Assembly: GCA_963731125.1 (NCBI GenBank)
Contig: CAVSVP010000032.1
Span: forward strand, 172,480 to 236,479
Reading direction: 5' to 3'
DNA from: CAVSVP01 sp963731125
Lineage (GTDB): Bacteria > Pseudomonadota > Gammaproteobacteria > Competibacterales > Competibacteraceae
DNA: 64,000 nucleotides
The notes under the pieces are model-generated. The model was given only the letters and a program-made list of their open reading frames with translations, was not told the origin of the DNA and ran no database searches. Position 1 is the first letter of the stretch; each line of letters begins with the position of its first letter. The position numbers were made by a program, and so were the translations under genes. Below are positions 17,683-26,825 of this stretch, piece by piece.

Positions 17683-18834
17683 TTACAAGTCCGCTAATCT
17701 TTCAAAAAGATCCTTATAAAATCTTCTTTGCCAACCGATTTGCGTCAGTTGCGGGGAAATACACACGTCCAAGTGATCCACGTTTCGTTCCCATTGGTAA
17801 TACCACCTGCCCTTCTGAAAATGAGCGACAGGGGTACGGTTGTCAAACTCATCGCCTACCGGATGGTCACCGCTGATACGGGGATACTGTTGCGAATATG
17901 ACGGGACAAGCCCATCGTTTTCCCACCAGTCGGAGCTATTGAAATCGGAGACAGGAACAGGGGGATTTTTAAACTCTTTTCCGCCAATGTAGGTGGCGGA
18001 TGACAACAAAGCCGGGTTCATACGCAGGTCGGGATAGTACCGGTTGCTAAGCAAAGCCCGGGTGGTTTGTTCGGTAATGTAAGAGAAATAATAAGTCTCT
18101 GGATGGGTGTTCCAGACGGCATTATCCGCGTAAGCCCCTTGCAGCGTGAGCGTATAAACCGCATTGTCTTTTCCTCTAAAGAACCTGGACTGAGACACCC
18201 TCAGCAAATACTCCGGCAGCAGTTCTCCGGGCTCACGGTCCAATCCCCATTGATCGAGATCGAAATTGTAAATGACATCCTGTATCGCATGGGTGGCATA
18301 CATATAAATCTCGATCATGAATAGCAAGGCATTGGCGCGACTCTCTTTTCCGATGAGTCCGGTTTTCTCATCGGCGCCAAAGAAATAAGTCAGGGTACTG
18401 CCATTCGAGACACCGGAAATCGTGCTGAGAGAATGAATCCAACGGTGGTTGCTTCCCCAACCCCAATAATCTATGTCGAGTAGATGCTGGAGACAGCGAA
18501 TTGTCGGGGAACCCAGACTATGGCCGACTAAATGAACGGGCTTGCTTTCGCTCCAAGCGGGGACGAAGCCCCTACCGGTAAAGTCATATCCATAACGCTG
18601 ATGTCCCTCCTCTTCGGCATGCTGTTCTCCATAGTCCACGCGGGTACCCTTGATCTGGGCAGCCAATTCGCAAGCCCTGTCGTGTGCCGAGCTCATAGGG
18701 CCGACGCTGGCTTCATAACGCTGCAGGGGGGAAGACACTTTAAAGGCGCTCCCCCAATAATTAAATGGTCCCAGTTCCTTGGGCCCATAGCCAAACATAC
18801 CATGCACTAACACAACAGGATGATCGTTTGCCAT
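17683..18834 (-). CDS. Triacylglycerol lipase-like alpha/beta hydrolase
   Basis: A 383-residue protein beginning MANDHPVVLVHGMFGYGPKE, with the HG oxyanion motif, the nucleophile elbow GHSLGSP near residue 120, a candidate acid in WWENDGLVP and a candidate histidine in NVDHLD near the C-terminus. The large cap with WGWGSNHRW resembles the zinc-containing family I.5 (Geobacillus/Staphylococcus-like) lipases. The start at 18832-18834 has GGAGG 5 bases upstream; the longer frame would use TTG. No signal peptide is seen, so it is either cytoplasmic or exported by another route. Confidence 0.8.
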   Translation of the reverse strand: MANDHPVVLVHGMFGYGPKELGPFNYWGSAFKVSSPLQRYEASVGPMSSAHDRACELAAQIKGTRVDYGEQHAEEEGHQRYGYDFTGRGFVPAWSESKPVHLVGHSLGSPTIRCLQHLLDIDYWGWGSNHRWIHSLSTISGVSNGSTLTYFFGADEKTGLIGKESRANALLFMIEIYMYATHAIQDVIYNFDLDQWGLDREPGELLPEYLLRVSQSRFFRGKDNAVYTLTLQGAYADNAVWNTHPETYYFSYITEQTTRALLSNRYYPDLRMNPALLSSATYIGGKEFKNPPVPVSDFNSSDWWENDGLVPSYSQQYPRISGDHPVGDEFDNRTPVAHFQKGRWYYQWERNVDHLDVCISPQLTQIGWQRRFYKDLFERLADL

Positions 18835-18929
18835 CTTAACCTCCAAACTATTTCTTACAATCCAGTGGTATCCCTTTCTTCTATCTCCAAAACGTGGATC
18901 ATATGATAGCGGATCTGGCGAGAATCGAG

Positions 18930-18962
18930 CTCAGTGTTCAGTGTTCAGTGTTCAGTGTTCAG
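18930..18962. repeat. Tandem AGTGTTC repeat
   Basis: Four to five direct copies of a 7-base unit (AGTGTTC) upstream of the lipase gene. It has the same period as the array between brxB and brxC and a similar composition (the unit on the opposite strand is GAACACT), but the sequence is different. Confidence 0.8.
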
Positions 18963-19032
18963 ACCCCGGATTCCGCTGCGCTCCATCCAGGCTACAAAAG
19001 GACCGCAGGGGAAATGCTTTCCTGGCAATCAC

Positions 19033-20073
19033 CTAGGCCTTGGTAACGCTTGCGTAGATGACGGTCTCAATCTGATGCACGGGTGCACCGATGGCCCCGT
19101 CGGTACGGAGCAGGTCCTGCTTGAACTGCTTCAGGAAGCCTGCGATGTTGGCTCGCATCCGAGAACGCTCCGCCTCGACCGTGGTGGCATGGTCCCACCA
19201 TTCCCAGATCCCGATACCGACGATGGCCACCGCCGCAATCAGCGGGCCACTGGCCATGGATCCGGTTTTGGCCCCGACGGTGCTCACACTCTGGCGCACC
19301 GTCGTCCTGGCGATGGCCTTGCCAGCGATGCGGGCCCCGTAGGAAGCGGCTCTGCCACCCATGGCGCTGCCCATACGGGCCATAGCCTTCCTGACCAGGG
19401 GAGCGGCGGCCATGGCGGTGCCAGCGCTGCCCAGGGTGCCAAGTACATAGACACTCTTCAGGCTGGCGTCAGTCAGCCGCTGGTCGCTGCCGTCACGGTC
19501 CGCGATGGTGAAGGTGATGCCGTCGAGATATTCTTCCCACCGGGTAGGCGGAATCGAATATTGACGGGGCACGTCCTCCAGCCCCCGGCGCAGGCGTTTC
19601 ACGAAGGTATCGGCGGTATTCATCGCGATACTCTCCAACTCCTTGTCCACCAGATGCGGCGGTAAGGCGCGGGCGGAGAGTTCATTGGCGATGGTTTCCG
19701 CCATCTCCGTATTGGCGCTCTGTTCATCGTCCCACAGCCAGGTCCACAGGTAACTGGCGCTGCGCTTCTGGGTGTTCCAATAGCCGAAGTACCACGCCAA
19801 AAAATCCGTATCCAGGCGGTGCATGACCCCTGCCTGCCACTCGGTTAGCTGTTGGTTGGCCTCTTCCAGGGCCTGGGCGCGGGAGGTCTGGACAACGCCG
19901 GCTACCGCCTGGCGTACCGCATACCAATCCACCTCCGGTTCGGCGAGTCGTTCAAGCGGTGCATCACGTACCTTTGCCTCAGCAAAGTCGGCCTGTCCCC
20001 GGAAGGTGTGAAGGATATAGAGGGTTGTTGCGCACAGGGCAACGACGATAATGGCCCACGAGAAGTGTTTCAT
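19033..20073 (-). CDS. Unknown membrane protein
   Basis: A 346-residue protein I do not recognise. It has an N-terminal hydrophobic segment (AIIVVALCATTLYILHTF, residues 7-24) that anchors it or serves as a signal, a long helical region (residues 30-200) that would face the periplasm, and a Gly/Ala-rich C-terminal part (about 215-295) with repeated small residues and a hydrophobic stretch LIAAVAIVGIGIWEWWDH. AGGGGA precedes the ATG at 20071-20073. Neighbours give no hint of function. Such a Gly/Ala-rich membrane segment could form a pore or anchor, but this is speculation. Confidence 0.7.
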   Translation of the reverse strand: MKHFSWAIIVVALCATTLYILHTFRGQADFAEAKVRDAPLERLAEPEVDWYAVRQAVAGVVQTSRAQALEEANQQLTEWQAGVMHRLDTDFLAWYFGYWNTQKRSASYLWTWLWDDEQSANTEMAETIANELSARALPPHLVDKELESIAMNTADTFVKRLRRGLEDVPRQYSIPPTRWEEYLDGITFTIADRDGSDQRLTDASLKSVYVLGTLGSAGTAMAAAPLVRKAMARMGSAMGGRAASYGARIAGKAIARTTVRQSVSTVGAKTGSMASGPLIAAVAIVGIGIWEWWDHATTVEAERSRMRANIAGFLKQFKQDLLRTDGAIGAPVHQIETVIYASVTKA

Positions 20074-20137
20074 ATTTTCCCCTTAATGGGCAGTAAGCTT
20101 TTCTTGCGCCTGCGTTCGCTTGTGCATTAAGAAATAC

Positions 20138-21661
20138 TTACGTTCCGCAAAACGTCTGATAAACCCGTTCTTCCGGCTTAGGCGGATTCATGTAGTCCTG
20201 AAATGCGAGTTGATCATCGTAAGGCTTGGAAAGCACGGTGATAAGAGTATCCATCTTGGCAAAATCACGGGCTGCAACGGCCGCTTCAATCGCTTGCTCC
20301 ACCCGGTGATTGCGCGGAATAAAAGCGGGATTCACCTGGCGCATGGCGGCGGCACGCTGGGCGGGTGTCTCTTTTTCTTGACTTATCCGGGTTCGCCAAC
20401 GGGCAAGCCACGTCTCGATTTCCTGAGGGGAAGCAAACAATTCACGTAAGCGCCGATCATCAGCCTCGTCGTCTGCCGCATCACATAAATAGCGAAACGT
20501 CAGCGTATAGTCAGCGGCCTGTCTTTGCATCAACTCCAAGAGATGCTGAATCAGCAGAAGATCGTCATCGTTATCGGTCAATAACCCTATTTTCCGGCGC
20601 ATGCCGGACAGCCAAGCGCGGTTAAAAACCTCCGGAAAGAACTCAACCACTGCTTGTGCCTTGGCAATCGCTGTCTCCCTATCCGCATCCAGCAACGGCA
20701 ATAGCGTTACGCCAAAACGTATCAAATTCCACTGCGCGATATGTCCCTGATTGCCGTAGGCATAGCGTCCGTAATAATCAATCGCACTCAACACGGTGGC
20801 GGGATCATACGCATCCATGAACGCACAGGGGCCGTAATCGATGGTTTCACCAGAAATCGCCATATTATCCGTGTTCATAACCCCATGGATAAAGCCGACA
20901 TGCATCCAGCCGGCAACCAGGGACGCCTGCGCGTCGCGTACCGCCTCTAATAAGGCGCAGTAGGGATGTTGAGTCTCCTGGACATGGGAATAATGCCGGT
21001 CAATCACATAATCGGCGAGGCGTTGCAGAGCCTCATTATCTTCACGGGCGGCAAAATATTCAAAGGTGCCCACCCGCACATGACTGGCCGCAACCCGGGT
21101 GAGAATCGCTCCCGGCAACGCAGTCTCCCGAAAAACCGGCTCTCCAGTGGCCACGGCCGCCAATGAGCGTGTGGTAGCGATACCCAGCGCATGCATGGCT
21201 TCACTGACGATATATTCCCGAATGACCGGTCCCAGCGCAGCGCGGCCATCCCCCTGCCGTGAGAAAGGCGTGCGGCCGGAGCCTTTCAATTGCATATCGC
21301 GGTGTTTTCCCAAACGATCCATCATCTCACCCAGCAGAATCGCCCGGCCATCTCCCAGTTGTGGCACAAAATTGCCAAACTGATGCCCGGCATAGGCCGT
21401 CGCCACCGGCTCCGCCCCGTTGGGAACCGCGTTCCCGGATAGCATGGCGATCCCCTGATCACTGCTCAATTCCTCGGCATCCAGCCCCAGTTCTTCGGCA
21501 AGCAGATGATTAATCCGGATCAGCGTCGGGTTTTTGACGGGAACCGGATCAAGCCGGGCATAAAAACGCTCGGGCAACCGGGCGTAGCTGTTGTCAAAGC
21601 GTAAACCGGCAAAGGCATCTGCCTGTTTTTCTTTCATGGAAGATCGGTGGTGGGATAGCAT
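20138..21661 (-). CDS. selO: Protein adenylyltransferase SelO (YdiU)
   Basis: A 507-residue SelO/YdiU protein. This pseudokinase family transfers AMP from ATP onto protein Ser, Thr or Tyr residues, with a role in redox control. Visible signatures are AYAGHQFGNFVPQLGDGRA (about residues 89-107), QLKGSGRTPFSRQGDGRA, the HGVMNTDNMAISGETIDYGP segment carrying the metal-binding Asn/Asp, and the C-terminal VYQTFCGT, where the Cys is the position that is selenocysteine in animal SelO. Starts at 21661 and 21637 are both possible; neither has a clear ribosome-binding site. The gene looks complete. Confidence 0.93.
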   Translation of the reverse strand: MLSHHRSSMKEKQADAFAGLRFDNSYARLPERFYARLDPVPVKNPTLIRINHLLAEELGLDAEELSSDQGIAMLSGNAVPNGAEPVATAYAGHQFGNFVPQLGDGRAILLGEMMDRLGKHRDMQLKGSGRTPFSRQGDGRAALGPVIREYIVSEAMHALGIATTRSLAAVATGEPVFRETALPGAILTRVAASHVRVGTFEYFAAREDNEALQRLADYVIDRHYSHVQETQHPYCALLEAVRDAQASLVAGWMHVGFIHGVMNTDNMAISGETIDYGPCAFMDAYDPATVLSAIDYYGRYAYGNQGHIAQWNLIRFGVTLLPLLDADRETAIAKAQAVVEFFPEVFNRAWLSGMRRKIGLLTDNDDDLLLIQHLLELMQRQAADYTLTFRYLCDAADDEADDRRLRELFASPQEIETWLARWRTRISQEKETPAQRAAAMRQVNPAFIPRNHRVEQAIEAAVAARDFAKMDTLITVLSKPYDDQLAFQDYMNPPKPEERVYQTFCGT

Positions 21662-21692
21662 TGGCTTTCAGCTTGTCAAGGAATACCTAAGG

Positions 21693-22418
21693 TTAAAAAC
21701 GTTCGAGGGGCTGAGAACGCTCGCCATAATGCACTTCAGGCGCCTCACCCGGCGCCGCCCAGCGCACGGCATTCGCAATCATGCGCCGCACGTCAGGATG
21801 ATGGTAGGTGGGATAGTTTTCATCACCGGGACGGAAATAAAAGATCTTGCCCAGGCCCCTTTGATAACAACAACCGCTGCGAAAAACCTCACCCCCCTGA
21901 AACCAACTGATCAATACCAGCGCATCGGGCGCAGGAATATCAAACGGCTCTCCATACATCTCCTCGGTGGGTATGTCAATAAATTCGCCTAGCCCGGCGG
22001 TGATGGGGTGTCCCGGTTCCACCACCCAAAGCCGTTCCTTTTCTCCCACATTGCGCCAGCGCAAATTGCAGGACGTGCCTAACAGGCGTTTTAAGATCTT
22101 GGAAAAGTGACTGGAGTGCAAGGCAATCAGGCCCATCCCCTCCAAGATCCGCTTGTGCACCTTGTCCACGACGGCGTCCCGCACCTGGTCATGGGCGATA
22201 TGCGACCACCAGATTAACACATCGGTCTGTTCAAGCACGGCATCGCTCAAGCCGTGTTCCGGTTCATTGAGGGTTGCTGTTCGTACCGGAAATGATTCTG
22301 CCTCAAGATATTGAGCGATAGCGCCATGGATGCCGTTTGGATAAATCTCGGCTACTCTAGCATTAGTCTTTTCGTGTTGAAACTCGTTCCATACGGTGAC
22401 ACGGGGAGATTGGATCAT
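21693..22418 (-). CDS. ThuA-like protein
   Basis: A 241-residue protein of the ThuA family (glutamine amidotransferase-like fold linked to trehalose utilisation). It shows VTVWNEFQHEKTNA at the start, TDVLIWWSHIAHDQV near residue 65-79, LHSSHFSKIL, and the C-terminal FYFRPGDENYPTYHHPDVRR. AGGAA lies upstream of the ATG at 22416-22418. It starts 14 bases after the end of the broken TIR-FGE gene on the same strand. The family is found in sugar-use operons, but no sugar genes are near here, so the substrate is unknown. Confidence 0.85.
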   Translation of the reverse strand: MIQSPRVTVWNEFQHEKTNARVAEIYPNGIHGAIAQYLEAESFPVRTATLNEPEHGLSDAVLEQTDVLIWWSHIAHDQVRDAVVDKVHKRILEGMGLIALHSSHFSKILKRLLGTSCNLRWRNVGEKERLWVVEPGHPITAGLGEFIDIPTEEMYGEPFDIPAPDALVLISWFQGGEVFRSGCCYQRGLGKIFYFRPGDENYPTYHHPDVRRMIANAVRWAAPGEAPEVHYGERSQPLERF

Positions 22419-22432
22419 GAGTGTTATTCCTG

Positions 22433-23762
22433 TCAGTTGCGCCGTGCCTGACCGCCGCCGCTCCCCGGCGTCTGTCCGCCACGGCTCCCCTGCCCTTCCC
22501 TACTCGCCTCCGGCTCACCCACCCCGGCCGCTTGACCTCGGGCAAGACGGAAGGCGTTGTTGCCGTAGCGGCAGCCGGAATCGTTAGTGTAGCGGGCGGC
22601 AGAACGCACGTTCCTGCCGTAGTAGTCCCAGCTGCCGCCACGCAGCACGCGCCTCCCGCCCTTCGTAGGCCCCGCTGGGTCCACCACCGTCTCCACAGGG
22701 TAATCACCGTACCAGTCCTGGCACCACTCATACACATTGCCGTGCATCTGATAAAGCCCCCAGTCATTACACGGCTATGCTTTCACCGCCACCATCTCTT
22801 GCCAGTATTTCCCTTTGCGCCCTCCGGCATAGGGATATTCGCCATTATAGTTAACCTGCTCCGGAGTAATCTGATCGCCAAACCAAAACGGGGTCTCCGT
22901 CCCCGCCCGGCAGCCATATTCCCATTCCGCTTCCGTCGGCAGCCGAAACCCGCCGCCCGGTACCACGCCATTTAGCCGCTCAATAAACTGTTGTATGTCT
23001 TCCCAACTGACGTTCTCCACCCGCCGGGGATTCCTTAGAAAACATTTCCTGCGCCGGGATCAACCGATCCACAGGGCTTGAGGACTGACCCTTAGCAGGA
23101 GGGTGCGCCGCTTGATGCAAGAGGCTGTCATGCAAGGCACGCAGTTTTTGCCGGTTTAACAGCTCGTTGATTTCCTGCCGGATGCGCTGGATAAACTCAC
23201 TCTGCGTCGAGTGAGAACGAACTTGGCTTTCTAAAGAATTTGCCGGTATAAGCTTGTGAATACGCCGGGCTACGGCAAGCAGCTTTTCATCTTGCTCATA
23301 TCGGCTGAGTTTGCTCAGGGGTTCCTTGGGAGAACCGCTGGCTTGCAAACTCGCCAGTGACAACGCTTCAGGACCGTTCTTTGGGTCGGGATACTTGAAC
23401 TTTGTTTCTTGAAACAGACAGGGATTGAGAATAACCGGCAGAATTTTAAGACCCTGTTCCTTGGCTTTTTGCAGTAACGCCGGCAGTTCGCTGTTACGAA
23501 TATACTCCGACGCCAAAAAAGCAGAACTCACCAGCAAGACGGCCACCTTGGCCGAGGCCAAACGTCGCTGAATCTCGCTATGCCAGTCCTCGCCGATGCC
23601 AATGTCCTGATCCGACCACGCATCCACTACGTCTTGCAAAACAAGCGGTGCTAACTGTTCCATAAGACGGTCTAGCCACTTATTCTTGGGGTCGGGATCT
23701 TCATTGTCTTTATGCGCGTAGCTGATAAAGACCTCAATGCGTTCAGACCGAGAAGGTTTCAT
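22433..23762 (-). pseudogene. Broken TIR domain-formylglycine-generating-enzyme fusion
   Basis: The 5' part encodes a TIR domain (IEVFISYAHKDNED at the start, then WHSEIQRRLASAKVAVLLVSSAFL) and a linker. A frameshift near 23020-23040 moves the frame into the sequence VENVSWEDIQQFIERLNG of an FGE/SUMF1 domain, and a TAG at 22775-22777 interrupts it before WGLYQMHGNVYEWCQDWYG; the rest reads on in the same frame to RVLRGGSW and NAFRLARG. The first half of the FGE domain is missing, so there is probably also an internal deletion. The ATG at 23760-23762 is preceded by GGGGA. TIR-FGE proteins are thought to be sensors or effectors; this copy is unlikely to make a full protein. See the variable-region entry for its 3' end. 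Confidence 0.8.
22541..22639 (-). other. Possible diversity-generating retroelement variable region
   Basis: The 3' end of the FGE domain, between GGSW and FRLA, is unusually rich in codons ending in C at surface positions: GAC TAC TAC GGC, CGC TAC, TCC GGC TGC CGC TAC GGC AAC AAC. This is what adenine-specific mutagenesis of AAC codons gives. FGE-type C-lectin folds are known DGR targets and the FRLA block is where their variable region usually ends. A GC-rich stretch follows. No reverse transcriptase or template repeat is seen in this window, so the template would have to lie elsewhere. Confidence 0.5.
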
Positions 23763-23893
23763 CCTATCATCCCCAAACAGGGGGCTGATTCTTGTGCTGA
23801 ATGTCAAGAAATGATAGCAATTTTCAGGAGCTACAGCACCCCACCGCATACCTTAGGTACAAGCGTCCTGGTAAAACCCGCCGAGCGTGCGGA

Positions 23894-23999
23894 ACGAGGC
23901 TGGGTAGCTTGTGAAAGGGGTGTCGGCGGCAGGGATGCCGTCGTCAAGCCTGCAGGGAGGCATTCACGGCGTCCCCTTTCATGAGCTACCCAGCCTCGT
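23894..23999. repeat. Palindromic intergenic element, copy 1
   Basis: Two arms of about 27 bases (23894-23920 and 23973-23999) pair nearly perfectly across a loop of about 52 bases. The loop contains GGCGGCAGGGATGCCG, then a TCAAGCCTGCAGGGA segment. The same plan, an outer stem around an inner GGCA-GGATGCC hairpin and an AGC-T-AGGGAT-TAT box, recurs at 29409-29512, 45594-45708 and 60335-60442. Confidence 0.8.
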
Positions 24000-24042
24000 G
24001 GTATCCAGCAGCAGACTGGGGGTTACACCCATTCGTCCCCCA

Positions 24043-26022
24043 TCAGGGCGGCATTGCAGCATTCCTGCTGATCGCCTGCTGGTTGCGGGGTGACCCATAC
24101 ACCCCCTGCATCCGCAGGAACGGCAAAAACTCATGGGCATTGCGCATGAACCGTTGAAAAATCACCGCGGGAAATCCGCTACCGTTGACGTGATCCATGG
24201 GTGCGGGATAAGCATCATTGCCAAGCCAAACACCGGCCACCAGCTTGGCGGTGTAGCCGATAAACCAGGCGTCGTTATAGTCGCTGGACGTGCCGGTTTT
24301 GCCCGCTACCGCCAGTCCGGCGATACGGGCATGGCGGCCGGTTCCCTGGGATACAACCCCCGTAAGCAAAGTATGAAGCTGTTTTGCCACATTCCCTTTT
24401 ACGACGCGGTTGCGGCTGTCGGCCGGGCGCCAATACACATAATCGCCGCTGGCCTCGCGGATGCCTATTACGCCATAAGGCGTTACCGCAAGCCCCTGGG
24501 AGGCGAACACCCCATAGGCGGAGGTCAACTCCAGCAGGCTTAGCGCCACATTGGCGCCCAGGGGACTCATACAGGTATCCTTGAAAAAGGCGGGCAGCCC
24601 CAGCCGGCGGGTGGTGTCATTGAGCTTTTCCTGGCCCAGGGTCTGGCTTAAGCGTACGGCCGCGGTATTCGTCGAGTGCAGCAACGCTTCTTGCAAGGTC
24701 AACGTCCCGCGGTATGCTTGGCTGGCGTTGTGAACCTGCCAGCCCTCGGCACATGTAACCGGCGTGTCTTGCAGCAGACTATCCGGCGTCCAGCCCTTTT
24801 CCAGGGCCGCTAAATAAATGATGGGCTTTACCAGCGACCCCGGCGAACGTTTCGCTTGGACAGCCCGGTTATAGCCCCGCTGCAGATGGCGCACGCCGCC
24901 GACCATAGCATAGACTTTACCGTCCGGCGCCATCGCCACGAGCGCCCCCTGCCCCACCCGCCGTCCCTCCGCCTGGCGGATCGTGCGATTGAGCGCCCGC
25001 TCGGCATAAATCTGCAGCTCGGTGTTCAGCGTCGAAATCACCACAAAATCCCCCTCACGCCTTTTCAATAGGGCGGCCAACTGCGGCCGGAGCCAATGCC
25101 AGAAATCGCGATAGTAGATCTTTTGCCACGGCTTCCAGCCGCTCCGACAGCAATCCGGCAGAGCCGCCAGGGCGCTCGCTTGCTGACGCACGGTGATAAA
25201 ACCGGCCTCCAACATATCATGCAATACCCGCCTGGCTTCGCGGAGCGATCCTTCCCGGTTGTTCAAAAAGTTATTGCGGGACGGCTCCGTCATGGCTCCC
25301 GCGAGAATGGCTGCTTCGGGTAAGTTAAGAGAACGCGCCGGTTTTTTAAAGAAAGTGCGCGCGGCCGCTTCGACGCCATATATCCGTCTGCCCAGGGGAA
25401 CGCGGTTGAGATACATGGCAAAGATCTGCTCTTTGTCGAATTGCGCCTCAATCTTAATGGCCATCAGCAGTTCCTTGAGCTTTCTAAGCACGGACGGTTC
25501 GCTGCTGAAAAATTCCATTTTCGCCAGCTGCTGGGTAATTGTACTGCCACCACCGAGCCCACAGATCTGGCGCGGGTTCAGTTTCTCGAGTTGCCCCTGC
25601 AGACCCTGCAAGCACCCCCAAGCGGCGCGCAGTAAGCCGCGCACGCTATAACCCGGATGGCTATAGAACGCCCGATCTTCCGTGGCAATCACCGCCTGTT
25701 CTAAGGAATCGGCAATATTGTCTAACGACATATGCAGGTTGGTAACGGCATCTCTTAACTCGATCACCTCGCCACGTTTGCGGATATGGAATGCCACGCC
25801 CTGGTCTACGGCAGCCAAGCGCTCGGCGGCCGGCAGACTGACGTAGAGAAAGGCAAGGGTGAGTAGGATGCCAAGGCAGCCGATTTTAAACGGGTGACGC
25901 AGGGCAAGGCGTAGGAAAAAGAGCAACATCCGTGTTAGCCGGGTCAGGATAAACCAGCACAATCTGCCCAAAGTGAAACGTCGCGTATTCTGGGTGCCAG
26001 TACGAGAGGAAAATCTCAACAT
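24043..26022 (-). CDS. Class A penicillin-binding protein (bifunctional)
   Basis: A 659-residue peptidoglycan synthase. An N-terminal membrane segment (residues about 45-65) precedes a GT51 glycosyltransferase domain with EDRAFYSHPG (catalytic Glu, near residue 114), GGSTITQQLAK and the QIFAMYLNRVPLGRRIYGVE block. The transpeptidase domain has SPGSLVKP (S-x-x-K, near residue 391), STN and GKTGTSSDYNDAWFIG. Together these polymerise and cross-link peptidoglycan at the outer face of the inner membrane. It is shorter than MrcA/PBP1a and lacks its OB insert, so it is a smaller class A PBP; the exact subtype is not clear. The ATG is at 26020-26022. Confidence 0.9.
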   Translation of the reverse strand: MLRFSSRTGTQNTRRFTLGRLCWFILTRLTRMLLFFLRLALRHPFKIGCLGILLTLAFLYVSLPAAERLAAVDQGVAFHIRKRGEVIELRDAVTNLHMSLDNIADSLEQAVIATEDRAFYSHPGYSVRGLLRAAWGCLQGLQGQLEKLNPRQICGLGGGSTITQQLAKMEFFSSEPSVLRKLKELLMAIKIEAQFDKEQIFAMYLNRVPLGRRIYGVEAAARTFFKKPARSLNLPEAAILAGAMTEPSRNNFLNNREGSLREARRVLHDMLEAGFITVRQQASALAALPDCCRSGWKPWQKIYYRDFWHWLRPQLAALLKRREGDFVVISTLNTELQIYAERALNRTIRQAEGRRVGQGALVAMAPDGKVYAMVGGVRHLQRGYNRAVQAKRSPGSLVKPIIYLAALEKGWTPDSLLQDTPVTCAEGWQVHNASQAYRGTLTLQEALLHSTNTAAVRLSQTLGQEKLNDTTRRLGLPAFFKDTCMSPLGANVALSLLELTSAYGVFASQGLAVTPYGVIGIREASGDYVYWRPADSRNRVVKGNVAKQLHTLLTGVVSQGTGRHARIAGLAVAGKTGTSSDYNDAWFIGYTAKLVAGVWLGNDAYPAPMDHVNGSGFPAVIFQRFMRNAHEFLPFLRMQGVYGSPRNQQAISRNAAMPP

Positions 26023-26123
26023 AAAGCCTGCTGCCTTGGCGGGGATGGTGCGTCTTTTTGACGTCGGCCCTTCATCAGGCAGCTCCCTGGCTCATGGAAA
26101 TAGTTGGGCCGCAAACCCTTGGG

Positions 26124-26426
26124 CTAATGGTGGCGGCCAGAGTAACCATGAAAATGCCGTCCGTAACCTGGATGAAATTGATACCGAAAGCCACTCCGAT
26201 AGGGGTGGATATAACGGGGATGGTGCTTAAAGTAGTAACGGTAGCGGTAACGGGGATAGGGGTAGGCATACTGTAGACTCAGGGAATAGTGTTCATGCCC
26301 TCCGTAAAATCCCACATAACTCCCAGGATAGGGATAATAGGCACATCCCGATAGACCCATAATTAACAGCAATACCACCGTTGCGGGAAGGCACTTGAAG
26401 AGTAAAGGTTGAAGGTTCATTGCCAT
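26124..26426 (-). CDS. Small Tyr/His/Arg-rich lipoprotein
   Basis: A 100-residue protein with a signal sequence ending in the lipobox LSGC (Cys at residue 28), so probably a lipoprotein. The mature part is made almost only of Tyr, His, Arg, Gly and Pro (for example PYPRYRYRYYFKHHPRYIHP), with no known fold. The many His residues could bind metal, but that is inference. It lies upstream of the PBP gene on the same strand, with a gap of about 100 bases, so the two might be co-transcribed. Confidence 0.7.
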   Translation of the reverse strand: MAMNLQPLLFKCLPATVVLLLIMGLSGCAYYPYPGSYVGFYGGHEHYSLSLQYAYPYPRYRYRYYFKHHPRYIHPYRSGFRYQFHPGYGRHFHGYSGRHH

Positions 26427-26591
26427 CGACCTGCAGGTTCTCGGGGCTGACTATCAATGTCCGCAACATGACGTTCCTTCATTAACCTTTGATGCAATTT
26501 GTGCTATTTTGGTGCCATAGCCTGAACGACACCGCAAAATACCGGAAGCCTTTTGAATAAGGCGGCAACTGACTAAAAACTCCAGATTATA

Positions 26592-26810
26592 TTGCACCGA
26601 GACAAGCGCCATCGCGCCACCCCGACTCCATACGACACAGACTTTTACGCCTGGACCCAGGAACAGGTTCGACTGCTTCGGACCGGGCGTTTCGAGGCGT
26701 TGGATTTGACCCACCTGAAATTGTCCCGATTTCATTGCTTGTTGACCCGTCCGGCCTGGGCGCCCGCTGCAGCCATCGCCACCGGCCCGATCTACGTTGA
26801 CATGTTTTAA
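26592..26810 (+). pseudogene. DUF29 family fragment
   Basis: The peptide TPYDTDFYAWTQEQVRLL followed by RTGRFEALDLTHL matches the first 30 or so residues of DUF29 proteins; after that the match stops. Full proteins have about 140 residues, so this is a truncated remnant, with only a TTG as a start. It lies just upstream of the toxin-antitoxin pair, in the area of decayed mobile DNA that ends at tRNA-Phe. Confidence 0.55.
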
Positions 26811-26825
26811 GCATGCAAGTATGTT

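Noticed and set aside
22421..22975. 184-codon plus-strand open frame
   Set aside because: Antisense to the FGE domain, whose motifs are on the minus strand; the frame is long only because the region is GC-rich and low in complexity.
26454..26735. 93-codon minus-strand open frame
   Set aside because: It is antisense to the DUF29 remnant and lacks family features.
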